From contig CBDFIW010000004.1 in NCBI GenBank assembly GCA_965248255.1, forward strand, positions 2,170,001 through 2,234,000: a stretch of DNA of 64,000 bases, written 5' to 3'. A program made the translations under genes and the position numbers. Below the pieces are notes generated by a model. It had not been told where the DNA came from. It saw nothing but the letters and a program-made list of their open reading frames with translations, and ran no database searches. This document shows positions 41,589 through 50,358 of this stretch, in pieces. Origin of the DNA: JAKZVK01 sp965248255. Lineage in GTDB: Bacteria > Acidobacteriota > Terriglobia > Bryobacterales > UBA6623. Position 1 is the stretch's first letter; every line of letters starts with the position of its first letter.

Positions 41589-43142
41589 ATGCCCAAGATC
41601 CGTAGAGCCCTCCTCAGCGTTACCGACAAGACAGGAATCGTTGACTTCGGCCGACGCCTCGCCGGCCTCGGAGTGGAATTGATCTCGACCGGCGGCACGG
41701 CCCAGCTGCTGCGCGACGCCGGGGTCGGCGTGCGTGACGTCTCGGAGGTAACTGGCTTCCCCGAGATGCTCGACGGCCGGGTGAAGACGCTTCACCCGCG
41801 AGTCTCAGGCGGGATTCTCGCCGTCCGCTCCAACACCGATCACATGGGAGCACTCGACGAGCACGACATCCCGCTGATCGACATGGTGGTCGTCAATCTC
41901 TACGCTTTCGAGGAAGCGGCTTCACGCGCCGACGCCGGCTTTGACGAGAAGATCGAGAACATCGACATCGGCGGCCCGACGATGATCCGGGCGGCGGCGA
42001 AGAACTTTCGCGACGTGGCCGTGGTTACGGACCCAGCCGACTACGAGGCTGTCGGCGATGAGCTGACAAACAACCAAGGCCGCGTTTCAACCGCAACCTG
42101 TTGGCGCTTGGCCCAACACGCCTTCGCGCTGACTGCCGCCTATGACCAGGCAATCAGCTCAACCCTGGCGACGCTCGACCCCGACGATGAAGCGCGGCCC
42201 GAACCCGCTGATCGTCTACCAGAAAGCCTCAACATTACCGCGCCGCGCAAACAGACACTGCGGTACGGCGAGAACCCCCACCAGAAGGCCGCGCTGTACG
42301 CAACCGGAGACACGGGCGTCGGCGGGGCGCGGCAGCTTCACGGCAAGGAGCTTTCTTACAACAACCTGGTCGATCTTGACGCCGCGTGGAACCTGATCCA
42401 AGAGTTTGAGCGTCCCGCGGCGGCGATCATCAAGCACACCAACCCTTGCGGCTGTGCCGAGCAGGAATTATTGGCGCAGGCCTACCGGCGAGCGCTCGAG
42501 TGCGACCCGGTCTCTGCCTTCGGTTCGGTGATTGCCTTCAACCGTGAAGTCGATGGCCGGGCGGCGGAGGCGGTTGCCGAACTGTTCGTTGAGGCGATTG
42601 TGGCGCCGTCGTTCGCGGCCCCCGCGCTGGAGGTTCTGACGAAGAAGAAAAGCCTCCGCCTGCTCGAGATCGGGGCGACCCCGCCGGGTTTGGCGCTCAA
42701 GAGCATTTCGGGGGGGTACCTGGCGCAGACCGAAGACCGCGCCGTTGTCGAGCCCGGGGACTTGCGTACGGTCACCGAACGGCCCCCGACTGATGAGGAA
42801 ACGGCCGCTCTGCGGTTCGCCTGGAAGGTTGTCAAGCACGTCAAGTCGAACGCGATCGTTTACGCAGGAGCGGGCCAAACCGTCGGCGTCGGCGCGGGAC
42901 AGATGAGCCGGGTCGATTCCGCCCGCCTCGGTGCGATGAAGGCGGTGTTGCCGCTCGCGGGCACGGTGGTCGGCTCGGACGCCTTTTTCCCGTTCCCGGA
43001 CGGGGTCGAGGAAGTCGCCAAGCATGGAGCCACGGCCGTGATCCAGCCGGGCGGGTCACGCCGCGACGAGGACGTCATCGCCGCCGCGAATCGCTTGGGC
43101 TTGGCGATGGTGTTTACAGGTCTGCGACATTTCAGGCACTGA
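41589..43142 (+). CDS. purH: Bifunctional AICAR formyltransferase/IMP cyclohydrolase
   Basis: 517 residues from the ATG at 41589 (MPKIRRALLSVTDKTG); upstream in-frame sequence lacks homology. It carries out the last two steps of IMP synthesis. The N-terminal MGS-like cyclohydrolase domain has VELISTGGTAQLLRDAGV and VKTLHPRVSGGILA, then NLYAFEEA and ENIDIGGPTMIRAAAKN. The C-terminal formyltransferase domain has LRYGENPHQKAALY, IIKHTNPCGCA (catalytic K-H), VSAFGSVIAFNREVD, VKSNAIVYA and SDAFFPFPDGVE with QPGGSRRDEDVI. The length is normal. Confidence 0.97.
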   Translation: MPKIRRALLSVTDKTGIVDFGRRLAGLGVELISTGGTAQLLRDAGVGVRDVSEVTGFPEMLDGRVKTLHPRVSGGILAVRSNTDHMGALDEHDIPLIDMVVVNLYAFEEAASRADAGFDEKIENIDIGGPTMIRAAAKNFRDVAVVTDPADYEAVGDELTNNQGRVSTATCWRLAQHAFALTAAYDQAISSTLATLDPDDEARPEPADRLPESLNITAPRKQTLRYGENPHQKAALYATGDTGVGGARQLHGKELSYNNLVDLDAAWNLIQEFERPAAAIIKHTNPCGCAEQELLAQAYRRALECDPVSAFGSVIAFNREVDGRAAEAVAELFVEAIVAPSFAAPALEVLTKKKSLRLLEIGATPPGLALKSISGGYLAQTEDRAVVEPGDLRTVTERPPTDEETAALRFAWKVVKHVKSNAIVYAGAGQTVGVGAGQMSRVDSARLGAMKAVLPLAGTVVGSDAFFPFPDGVEEVAKHGATAVIQPGGSRRDEDVIAAANRLGLAMVFTGLRHFRH

Positions 43143-43266
43143 CGACCGGTTCGGCGAGGGCCCACCGACGGTGGGCCTACAATAGCTTGTGGGCTACTTC
43201 CAGTTGAAAACCTGATGCGGGCTGTGGCCGGATTCACCTACTATGGGTCCAGGGGGTGAGGGCCAC

Positions 43267-43461
43267 ATGTCGAAGGAAGAGCGAGTCCGAATCCTCCGCA
43301 AGGCCAAGCCAAACAGTTGGGTAGCGTTTTCCGCAGATGAGTCTAGACTCGTTGTTGAGGCAGACACCTACGACCAAGTAGTCTCAGCATCCGAGCGGAA
43401 CGGACAGAACGATCCCGTTCTCGTGAAGATCCCAGACGATTGGTGTCCGTTAGCGCTGTAG
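43267..43461 (+). CDS. DUF5678-like small protein
   Basis: 64 residues from the ATG at 43267. The pattern KAKPNSWVAFSADESRLVVE followed by ADTYDQVVSASERN and DPVLVKIPDDW matches small DUF5678-type proteins (a 'do not write to me'-like alpha/beta unit of unknown function). These are often encoded directly upstream of a retropepsin-like aspartic protease gene. That is so here, with a 10-bp gap, although the partner is degraded. Confidence 0.7.
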   Translation: MSKEERVRILRKAKPNSWVAFSADESRLVVEADTYDQVVSASERNGQNDPVLVKIPDDWCPLAL

Positions 43462-43471
43462 ACTGGGGCCA

Positions 43472-43726
43472 GTGAAGGTTCCATACAAACCATTCCCAGT
43501 CAAAGATGTACCGGGCTTCAAGGATATTCACTCTCACTGGCTCCCCGTCTTGAAGGCCGCGGTCATTCACCGCCACAAGACCAGCAAGAGGTTCGAGGCT
43601 ATCGTTGACTCAGGCTCCCCATGGTGCCTTCCCGCCGCGGATGAAACACACGACCAAGGCCGCCATCGCCGAAGTCTAACCGATGGGTTGTGCTGGCACA
43701 CGTACCGCGCGAGCACCGCAGGATGA
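43472..43726 (+). pseudogene. Retropepsin-like aspartic protease remnant (truncated)
   Basis: 84 residues from a GTG. The N-terminus VPYKPFPVKDVPGFKDIHSH-WLPVLKAAVIHRH and the active-site strand RFEAIVDSGSPWCL match retropepsin-like proteins paired with DUF5678 (D-S-G replaces D-T-G). After the active site the frame becomes His/Arg-rich and stops, where an intact protein would continue for about 80 residues. A frame change near 43630 followed by loss of the 3' part is likely. It is probably non-functional. Confidence 0.5.
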
Positions 43727-43785
43727 TGACACTTGCGGAGGGATTGCCTAGCTTACCAAGACCGACCAAGCGGGCCACAAGCGGG

Positions 43786-44799
43786 TCAGGCCGCTCGTCG
43801 GATCGACTCTTCATCCCGCGGCGGCTCGACGACGCGCCATGTGGGTGGCCGCGCCGCGATCAAGATGCCGGCCGCTACGGCCGCTACGCCGACGAGAAAC
43901 GGCGGCGCCAACGTCTCTGAGAAGGCCAGGGCGCTGAGAAGCACGCCGAAGATCGGCGTCGGGAACGCAAACATCGTGATGATGCTGGCCGGGTAGTCTC
44001 TGAGCAGGCCCGTCCATAGGATGAAGCAGAAGCCCGCGACGACGGCGCCTTGATAAACGATGGCCGCCAGCGGTTCCCATGTCAGAGGAATCAGTGTAAG
44101 CGGTTCCGTGGCGAGAGCTGCAATGAGGAACACTGGAACCGCGACGACCAACGTCCAATAGATCGCCCGGACGGCATCGACCCGCTGCACGACCCGCTTG
44201 GTCGCAACGTTGCGGACGGCCACAAAGAACGATGACACCGTCGCGAGCAGGTTGCCCCAAAATGGCGCGGGCGCCAGATGGGCATCCGGCTTGCCGAGGA
44301 AGACGAAACAGATGCCGGCGAAGGCGACCGTCAGCCCGACAGCCCGCGCCCACGAAAGCCGGTCGCCCGGCATGACGTAGTGCGCCAACAGGTTCGTGAA
44401 GATCGGATGGCAGTTCATCAGGACCACGGCATAGGCGGCCGAGGTCAAGCTCACGGCGTGGTTGAGCAACGCGATCTGAATGAAGCAGAAGGCCCCCAGC
44501 GCAAACAGGGAATTCCACTCGCCGGTCTCGGGCCGCAGCCTGATCTTTCGGTACCTCGCCCACAGGCCGATGACGATGGCCCCGACGCCCATCCTCCAAA
44601 AGGCGCACCAAAATGGAGCGAAGGTCCATAGGCTGACCTTCAGTGCCACAACGTTGGCGCCCCACAGCATCGAGATCATCAGCGCCGTCAGCGCCACGCG
44701 CGGGCCGACCTCCTTGTCCGGCCGCGGCGGGCGCGGGGCGGGGACCGGCTCGAGTTTCGTCTCGACCGCTGCCGGTTCGGGAGCGAGCGTGGCTTTCAT
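43786..44799 (-). CDS. EamA-family (DMT) membrane transporter, second of a tandem pair
   Basis: 337 residues with ten predicted hydrophobic segments in two EamA repeats of about 140 residues: LTALMISMLWGANVVALKVS in the first and WGNLLATVSSFFVAVRNVAT in the second. There is a proline-rich N-terminal extension of about 35 residues (EPVPAPRPPRPDKE). It is clearly a paralogue of the upstream transporter (shared WGANVVALKV/WGGNVVAIKV, NCHPIF/NSHPIF and FPTPIFGVLLSA/FTTPIFGVLLSA). Its start overlaps the upstream stop by 4 bp. The substrate, probably a metabolite being exported, is unknown. Confidence 0.88.
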   Translation of the reverse strand: MKATLAPEPAAVETKLEPVPAPRPPRPDKEVGPRVALTALMISMLWGANVVALKVSLWTFAPFWCAFWRMGVGAIVIGLWARYRKIRLRPETGEWNSLFALGAFCFIQIALLNHAVSLTSAAYAVVLMNCHPIFTNLLAHYVMPGDRLSWARAVGLTVAFAGICFVFLGKPDAHLAPAPFWGNLLATVSSFFVAVRNVATKRVVQRVDAVRAIYWTLVVAVPVFLIAALATEPLTLIPLTWEPLAAIVYQGAVVAGFCFILWTGLLRDYPASIITMFAFPTPIFGVLLSALAFSETLAPPFLVGVAAVAAGILIAARPPTWRVVEPPRDEESIRRAA

Positions 44800-45746
44800 C
44801 TCGTGGTGCTCCCTGCGGATTCGGGCAACACGGCGACCGACCGGCGGCGGCTTTGCTGAGCGACCGTTACGATGCCCACTGCTACGGCGATGACCCCTAT
44901 TGCTAGGTGTCCTGTCACTTCTTCACTGAAGAACCAGGCGCTCAACAGAACGCCGAAAATAGGCGTCGTGAAAGCAAACATCGAGAGAGTCCCCGGACTC
45001 GTACGAGTCAACAGAAACGTGAAGACGATAAAGCCGAACCCGGCGATGACCACACCTTGGTACAGAATCGCGAAGACGGCTTCAGAAGAGAGCGGTTTCA
45101 GAAGAGCCGGTTCGCTGAGCGCGCCCGCCAGCAGAAAGCAAGGCAGGCCGAAGATCATCTGCCAAAAAAGGGTGCGTACCGGATCGATCGTCTGAACAAG
45201 CCGCTGGGTGTAGACGGTTCTCGAACCTAGCAGCAAAGCCGAGGCCGTCACCGTTAGGTTACCCAGAAGCGGGTGGGCCGCCAGCTCGGAGGACGGCCTG
45301 CGCAAGAAGACAACACAGATCCCGCCAAAGGCTGCGGCCAGGCCCGCGACGCGGCCCCAGGAAAGCCGGTCTTCGGGCACGAAGAAGTGGCCGATCACGT
45401 TAGCAAAAATGGGGTGCGAATTCAGCAACACGACTCCGTACGCAGGGGATGTGAGATCCACTCCGAGATTGAGCGTCGAAATCTGCACCGTGAACAGCAA
45501 ACCGAGCGCCGCCAGCAACCCGCGCTCTCCGCGAGGCACGGCCATCGGTACCCGCCGCACGAGCGCCCATAGGCCGACGACGATCGTTCCAACCAACATG
45601 CGCCAGAAGGCGCTCCACAAGGGTGGAAACGTTGACAGCCCGACTTTGATTGCGACGACGTTGCCTCCCCACAAGACCTGCGTGGTCAGTGCCAGGAGTA
45701 TCAGGCCCGAGGTTAGATGCGACTGATTTGTGGGCGTTCTGTTCAC
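44796..45746 (-). CDS. EamA-family (DMT) membrane transporter, first of a tandem pair
   Basis: 316 residues, ten hydrophobic segments, two EamA repeats (ILLALTTQVLWGGNVVAIKV and LGNLTVTASALLLGSRTVYT). It overlaps the second transporter by 4 bp, so the two subunits are made together and may form a heterodimer. The charged C-terminus lacks the long N-terminal extension of its partner. It reads away from a 100-bp gap before the convergent end of the flavin/iron-sulfur gene. Confidence 0.88.
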   Translation of the reverse strand: MNRTPTNQSHLTSGLILLALTTQVLWGGNVVAIKVGLSTFPPLWSAFWRMLVGTIVVGLWALVRRVPMAVPRGERGLLAALGLLFTVQISTLNLGVDLTSPAYGVVLLNSHPIFANVIGHFFVPEDRLSWGRVAGLAAAFGGICVVFLRRPSSELAAHPLLGNLTVTASALLLGSRTVYTQRLVQTIDPVRTLFWQMIFGLPCFLLAGALSEPALLKPLSSEAVFAILYQGVVIAGFGFIVFTFLLTRTSPGTLSMFAFTTPIFGVLLSAWFFSEEVTGHLAIGVIAVAVGIVTVAQQSRRRSVAVLPESAGSTTR

Positions 45747-45848
45747 AAAAGACCTCCCGCCCGGCTGCCTAGTCGAGAAACACCTGTGACGGCTTCCAAC
45801 GATACTGAACCACTCCCAGACCTCAGGATCGGTGCGACGGAAGGGACG

Positions 45849-48776
45849 TTACCCCGCCAACGCGTCCCGCAGGACCTCGACGACGTGGCGGGGCTTGCGG
45901 TTGGTAAAGTGGCCGATCTGCTGGCGGCAAGAAACGCCCGTGACGGCAACTTCGGTTTCGGGAGTTGCTGCTTCGACCGCCGGGATCAAGCGCTGCCGGG
46001 CGATCGTCTCCGACAATTCATAGTGCTCTTTCTCGAAGCCGAACGACCCGGCCATGCCGCAGCAGCCGGAATTGACTTCCGTCACATCGAGCCCCGGCGC
46101 GAGCCGCAGTGCTTCGAGGCTCGGGGCACTGCCGATGTGGGCTTTCTGATGACAGTGGCCGTGAAACAGCACGGCCTTCGAGTCCTCTTTGAACCGAAGG
46201 GCCAGCTTTCCAGAGCGTTGTAACTCGACTAGGAATTCTTCGACCATCCGCGCGTTCGCGGCGACCTTCTCGACGTCGGGTCCCTTCACCAGGTCGAGAT
46301 AATCGTCGCGCAGAGTCAACAAGCAGCTTGGCTCGCAACCCAGCACCGGGATCCCTTGCTCGACATAGGGCGTAAGAACACTCACGTTGTGCTGGGCGGC
46401 CCGGCGGGCGTCTTCGATCAGACCTTTCGAGATCATCGGGCGGCCACAGCAGGTTCTGTCGGCCAGGACGACCTCGAAGCCCGCCTTCTCGAGCAGCTCG
46501 GTCGCCGCCTTGCCCACGTCGGGGTAGTTGTAGCTCATGAAACAGTCGTGAAACAGCACGACCTTGGACAGGCCGCTCGATGTGGTTCGAGCCTTGCGCC
46601 GCGTGAACCAGCTTTCGAAGTCCTCCCCGGCGAACGGCGGCATGGCTCTTCGCGCGTCGATCCCTACGAAGCGGTCAAGCGCCCACTTGACCGGCTTGAG
46701 CTGCATCGTCAGATTCGACAGCGGCGCAAGCCGGCTGCCCCACTTGTTGAGCTTCGAGATGCCGGCGAACATCCGAGCGCGGAGCGGCGTGCCGTGCTCG
46801 GCGTAGTAGTGGGCCAAGAACTCGTACTTGATCTTGGCCATATCGACGTTCGTCGGACACTCGCGCTTGCAGCCTTTGCACTCGAGACACAGGTCGAGCA
46901 CGTCGTACATGCGCTTCGACGTGAACTCGCCCGGCGGCAGCGTGCCCGAGAGCGCCGCACGCAGCGCATTCGCGCGACCGCGTGTCGAATGCTCCTCTTC
47001 GAGCGTGGCGTGATACGACGGGCACATCGTGCCCACGTCGCGCTTGCGGCACACGCCCATGCCGTTGCACTGCTCGATGGCGCGCGCGAAGCCGCCCTCG
47101 CGTGAAAAGTCGAGGTGCGTGTTGACGTCGATCGTGCGGTAGCCGGCGCCCCAACGCAGATTCTCTGTCGGCTCCGGCGCTTCGACTACCTTGCCCGGGT
47201 TCATGATGTTGTGCGGATCGAACAGCGCCTTGACCTTCCGGAAGGTCTGGTAGATCTCCGGCCCGAACAGTTCTTTGTTGTACTTGCCGCGCGCAATGCC
47301 GTCGCCATGCTCGCCGCTCATCGAGCCGCCGTACTCCTTGACGAGGGCGAACACCTCGTCAAGAATGCGGCCCATCTTCTCGACCTCGGACGCCTGCTTG
47401 AGGTTGATCATCGGACGCACGTGCAGGCAACCCACCGACGCATGCCCGTAGTAGCCGCCATGCGCGTCGTGCGTTTCGAGGATCTCCTGAAAGCCCCGCA
47501 GAAACGCCGGCATCCTCGCGATCGGCACCGCGGGATCTTCAACGAACGCGATCGGCTTCTTGTCGCCCGGCACGCTCATGAGCAGTCCGAGCGCCTGTTT
47601 TCGAGTGTTCCAGATGCTCTGCTGCTGGACGCGGTCAACGACCGGCAGATAGCCAAAGCCGATGCCGTTTCGCTGCAGCTTCCCCTTGAGAGTGTCGAGC
47701 TTTGATTGCAACTCGGTCTCAGAATCGCCGTGGAACTCGACCACCATCAACACTTTCGCATCACGATCGACGAAGCCCATCTCGGCCGCGAACTCCGGCT
47801 TGCTAAACGCCTGCTTGAGGATGAACTCATCCATCAACTCGACTGCGGCCGGCTCGAACAACAGGATTTCCTCCACCGACTCGACCGACTCGTGCAGCGA
47901 GCGAAAGTGCACCAGCAGCAAGGCCTTCTTCTTGGGCAGCGGCACCGCACGGATCTTCGCCTCACTCACGACCGCCAGCGTTCCCTCACTGCCCACCAGC
48001 AGCTTGGCCAGGTTGAACGGCCCGGCCCGGCTCGAATAGCCGGCGCCGTACGAGCCGTTGTTCGTTACAAGCTCGTCGAGGTTGTAGCCGCTGACGCGCC
48101 GAATGATGCGCGGGAAGCGCGCCAGGATCTCGTCCTTCTTCGCCTCGCCCAGCGCGAGCAGCTCGCGGTAGAGCCGATTCTCCAAGCTCTCGCCGTGGCT
48201 CAGGCTTTCGAGACGCGCCTTGTCGACCGGCCCGAACGCCGCCTCCGACCCGTCCGCGAGCACAGTCTTCACTTCGAGCACGTGGTCGATCATCTTGCCG
48301 TAGACGATCGAATGCGACCCGGCGGAGTTGTTGCCGGTCATGCCGCCGAGGGTCGCGCGGCTGCTGCTCGAGGTGTCGGGACCGAGCTGAAACCCCTTCG
48401 GCCGTAGGTAGTTGTTGAGCTGGTCCTGGACCACCCCAGGCTGCACCCGCACCCACTGCTCTTCCGCGTTGAACTCGAGCACTTGATGCATGTACTTGGC
48501 GAAGTCGATGTGGACGGCGTGGCCCACCGTCTGCCCCGACAAACTGGTCGCCCCGCCGCGCGGCAGAATCGGCACCCGGTTACGCGCCGCTACCCGGCCG
48601 ATGGCCGCCACGTCCTCGGCATGCTTGGGGATGACGACGCCGATGGGCTCGATCTGCCAAACGCTCGCGTCCGTGCTGTAGAGCACCTTGGAATAGCTGT
48701 CAAACCGCACCTCGCCCTCGATTTCCCGACGGAACTGCTCGGCGAGATCTGGCGGGTACTGTTGCACGGATGACAC
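45849..48776 (-). CDS. FAD-linked oxidase fused to iron-sulfur CCG-domain protein (GlcD-GlcF/YdiJ type)
   Basis: 975 residues from the GTG at 48776, preferred because GGGAG lies a few bases upstream; the frame is open to a GTG at 48812. The N-terminal FAD-binding PCMH domain has GVVIPKHAEDVAAIGRVAAR, LPRGGATSLSGQTVG and GGMTGNNSAGSHSI, followed by the FAD-oxidase C-terminal domain with GHASVGCLHVRPMINLK and MSGEHGDGIARGKYN. Next is a 4Fe-4S region (CNGMGVCRKRDVGTMCPSYH; CLECKGCKRECPTNVDM), then two CCG cysteine-rich repeats (CCGRPMISKGL; CCGMAGSFGF). It should oxidise D-lactate, glycolate or a related 2-hydroxyacid at the membrane. Confidence 0.92.
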   Translation of the reverse strand: MSSVQQYPPDLAEQFRREIEGEVRFDSYSKVLYSTDASVWQIEPIGVVIPKHAEDVAAIGRVAARNRVPILPRGGATSLSGQTVGHAVHIDFAKYMHQVLEFNAEEQWVRVQPGVVQDQLNNYLRPKGFQLGPDTSSSSRATLGGMTGNNSAGSHSIVYGKMIDHVLEVKTVLADGSEAAFGPVDKARLESLSHGESLENRLYRELLALGEAKKDEILARFPRIIRRVSGYNLDELVTNNGSYGAGYSSRAGPFNLAKLLVGSEGTLAVVSEAKIRAVPLPKKKALLLVHFRSLHESVESVEEILLFEPAAVELMDEFILKQAFSKPEFAAEMGFVDRDAKVLMVVEFHGDSETELQSKLDTLKGKLQRNGIGFGYLPVVDRVQQQSIWNTRKQALGLLMSVPGDKKPIAFVEDPAVPIARMPAFLRGFQEILETHDAHGGYYGHASVGCLHVRPMINLKQASEVEKMGRILDEVFALVKEYGGSMSGEHGDGIARGKYNKELFGPEIYQTFRKVKALFDPHNIMNPGKVVEAPEPTENLRWGAGYRTIDVNTHLDFSREGGFARAIEQCNGMGVCRKRDVGTMCPSYHATLEEEHSTRGRANALRAALSGTLPPGEFTSKRMYDVLDLCLECKGCKRECPTNVDMAKIKYEFLAHYYAEHGTPLRARMFAGISKLNKWGSRLAPLSNLTMQLKPVKWALDRFVGIDARRAMPPFAGEDFESWFTRRKARTTSSGLSKVVLFHDCFMSYNYPDVGKAATELLEKAGFEVVLADRTCCGRPMISKGLIEDARRAAQHNVSVLTPYVEQGIPVLGCEPSCLLTLRDDYLDLVKGPDVEKVAANARMVEEFLVELQRSGKLALRFKEDSKAVLFHGHCHQKAHIGSAPSLEALRLAPGLDVTEVNSGCCGMAGSFGFEKEHYELSETIARQRLIPAVEAATPETEVAVTGVSCRQQIGHFTNRKPRHVVEVLRDALAG

Positions 48777-48845
48777 GGGGCTCCCGGAGACAGCCCACTC
48801 GTCTCCGGTCACGAACCGGCCGCTCTAACGTTGATAAGACGGGAG

Positions 48846-50063
48846 TTACCGGGTGGCTTGAGCGATCAGGCGGCTGATCTTCTCGAGACCGATCTCTATA
48901 TTGTCGTCGCTGACGTTCGAAAAAGAAAGTCGCAGGGTATTCGAGCCGCTTCCATCGACGAAGAACGGCTGCCCCGGAATGAAGGCCACCTTCTCTTTCT
49001 TGAGTGATTCATGGAGCAGCGGCAGCGTGTCGATCGGCTGGGTCAGCTCCGCCCATAGGAACAGTCCCCCGCGAGGTTGGTTCCAGCGCGCCAGCCCTTG
49101 GAAGTGGCGTTCGAGGCTGGTCTGCATCCGCGCGCACTTACCGCCGTAGAAGGCGCGCACCTCTTCCAGGTGCGGCTCCATCCATCCGCGCCGCAGGTAC
49201 TCGAGGATCAATCGCTGGCTGAGCGTCGATGTGCAAAGGTCGCCGGTCTCCTTGGCCAACTCGATGCGGCGCACGATCTCTTCGGGACCCGAGATCCAGG
49301 CTACGCGCAACCCGGCAGCCAGGATCTTCGAGAACGTTGACATGTAGAGCACGCGGCCGTCTTCATCGAGCGACTTGATGGGTTTGAGGTCCGCGGGATC
49401 GACGCCCGAAAAGTAGACCTCGCCGTAGGCGTCGTCTTCGAAGATGAGCAGGTCCTCTTGGCGGGCGACTTCCAGCAGGCCCCGGCGGTTCTCTTGGTTC
49501 CAGGTGTGGCCGGAGGGGTTCTGGAAATTGGGGATTACGTAGATGAGCTTCGGCCGTCCGCCCTCGTTGCGAACTTCGCGGACGCGCCGTCGCAGGTCGT
49601 CGAGGTCCATGCCGGCGTCGGTTTTCTTGACGCCGACCATGCGCGCCCGAAAGTTCTCGAATGACGACGACGCACCGATGAAGTTCGGCAACTCAACGAA
49701 GACGGCGTCGCCGGGATCGACCAGTACGCGCGCGACGAAGTCGGCCCCTTGCTGCGAGCCGCTGACCAGGATGGTCTCTTTCGTCGATGCCTCGAATCCT
49801 TTCACGTCCCGGTTGCGCTCCCGGACGGCCTCGATCAGATCGGCGTTGCCCCGCGTGATGCTGTACTGGAAGATCTTGCCTTTCTCGGCAGCGACCAGGT
49901 CGTCGAAGATGTCGGCAAGCTGCTCGTGGGGGAAGGTCTCGGCGTTCGGCGAGCCGGCGGCGAACGAGATCACGTCAGGTTGGTTCACCAAGCCCGTGAG
50001 CTGGCGAATCAGCGACGACTTCATCACCGCCGCATCGGCGGAGAGCATCGACTCGAACGACAT
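48846..50063 (-). CDS. PLP-dependent aminotransferase, LysN/2-aminoadipate type
   Basis: 405 residues from the ATG at 50063 (MSFESMLSADAAVMKSSLIR); the frame is open about 100 codons further without homology. It is fold-type I class I/II: ISFAAGSPNAETFP, YSITRGNADLIEAV, VSGSQQGADFVARVLVDPGD, YVIPNFQNPSGHTWN, IFEDDAYGEVYFSG and the PLP lysine in MSTFSKILAAGLRVAWI. These are the features of 2-aminoadipate and MocR-like aminotransferases without the DNA-binding domain. Likely substrates are alpha-aminoadipate, aromatic or branched-chain amino acids. Confidence 0.9.
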   Translation of the reverse strand: MSFESMLSADAAVMKSSLIRQLTGLVNQPDVISFAAGSPNAETFPHEQLADIFDDLVAAEKGKIFQYSITRGNADLIEAVRERNRDVKGFEASTKETILVSGSQQGADFVARVLVDPGDAVFVELPNFIGASSSFENFRARMVGVKKTDAGMDLDDLRRRVREVRNEGGRPKLIYVIPNFQNPSGHTWNQENRRGLLEVARQEDLLIFEDDAYGEVYFSGVDPADLKPIKSLDEDGRVLYMSTFSKILAAGLRVAWISGPEEIVRRIELAKETGDLCTSTLSQRLILEYLRRGWMEPHLEEVRAFYGGKCARMQTSLERHFQGLARWNQPRGGLFLWAELTQPIDTLPLLHESLKKEKVAFIPGQPFFVDGSGSNTLRLSFSNVSDDNIEIGLEKISRLIAQATR

Positions 50064-50358
50064 GGTAGGGCGATTGTAGCGTATGGCCCGAGTGGAGCAG
50101 GCAGGATGAGTCGCCCTTGCAGGGCTCGCGAGATTTGGCCAGGGGCTTGGAGTCCCTGGGCTCACGCCCAGGGCTTTTATTTGGGTCACCCCTTCGGGGC
50201 TCGCACCCACATCAAACTCCAACCCAACCGCGTCCGGTACCTCCGCAGCTTTGAGAGCCGCGGCGCGTCCGGAGCCCGCCACTCCACGACCGCCACCGGT
50301 ACCAACGTCACCGACTACTTTCACAGTTCGAAAGGATAGCGCTGTACAATCAGTACCT
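50064..50358. other. Divergent gap carrying family B repeat copy B3
   Basis: There is no gene in about 295 bp between the aminotransferase and the M24 peptidase. Repeat B3 occupies 50106-50203. A TACAAT at 50344-50349 close to the peptidase ATG could be a -10 element, but no matching -35 box stands at 16-18 nt. Confidence 0.5.
50106..50203 (+). repeat. Dispersed hairpin repeat family B, copy B3
   Basis: About 98 nt with three hairpins: GCCCT-TGCA-GGGC, CCCTGGGC-TCAC-GCCCAGGG followed by TTTTATTTGG, and CCCC-TTC-GGGG. Copy B2 has different stem bases that still pair (CCCCGGGC/GCCCGGGG; CCGC/GCGG). Confidence 0.7.
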
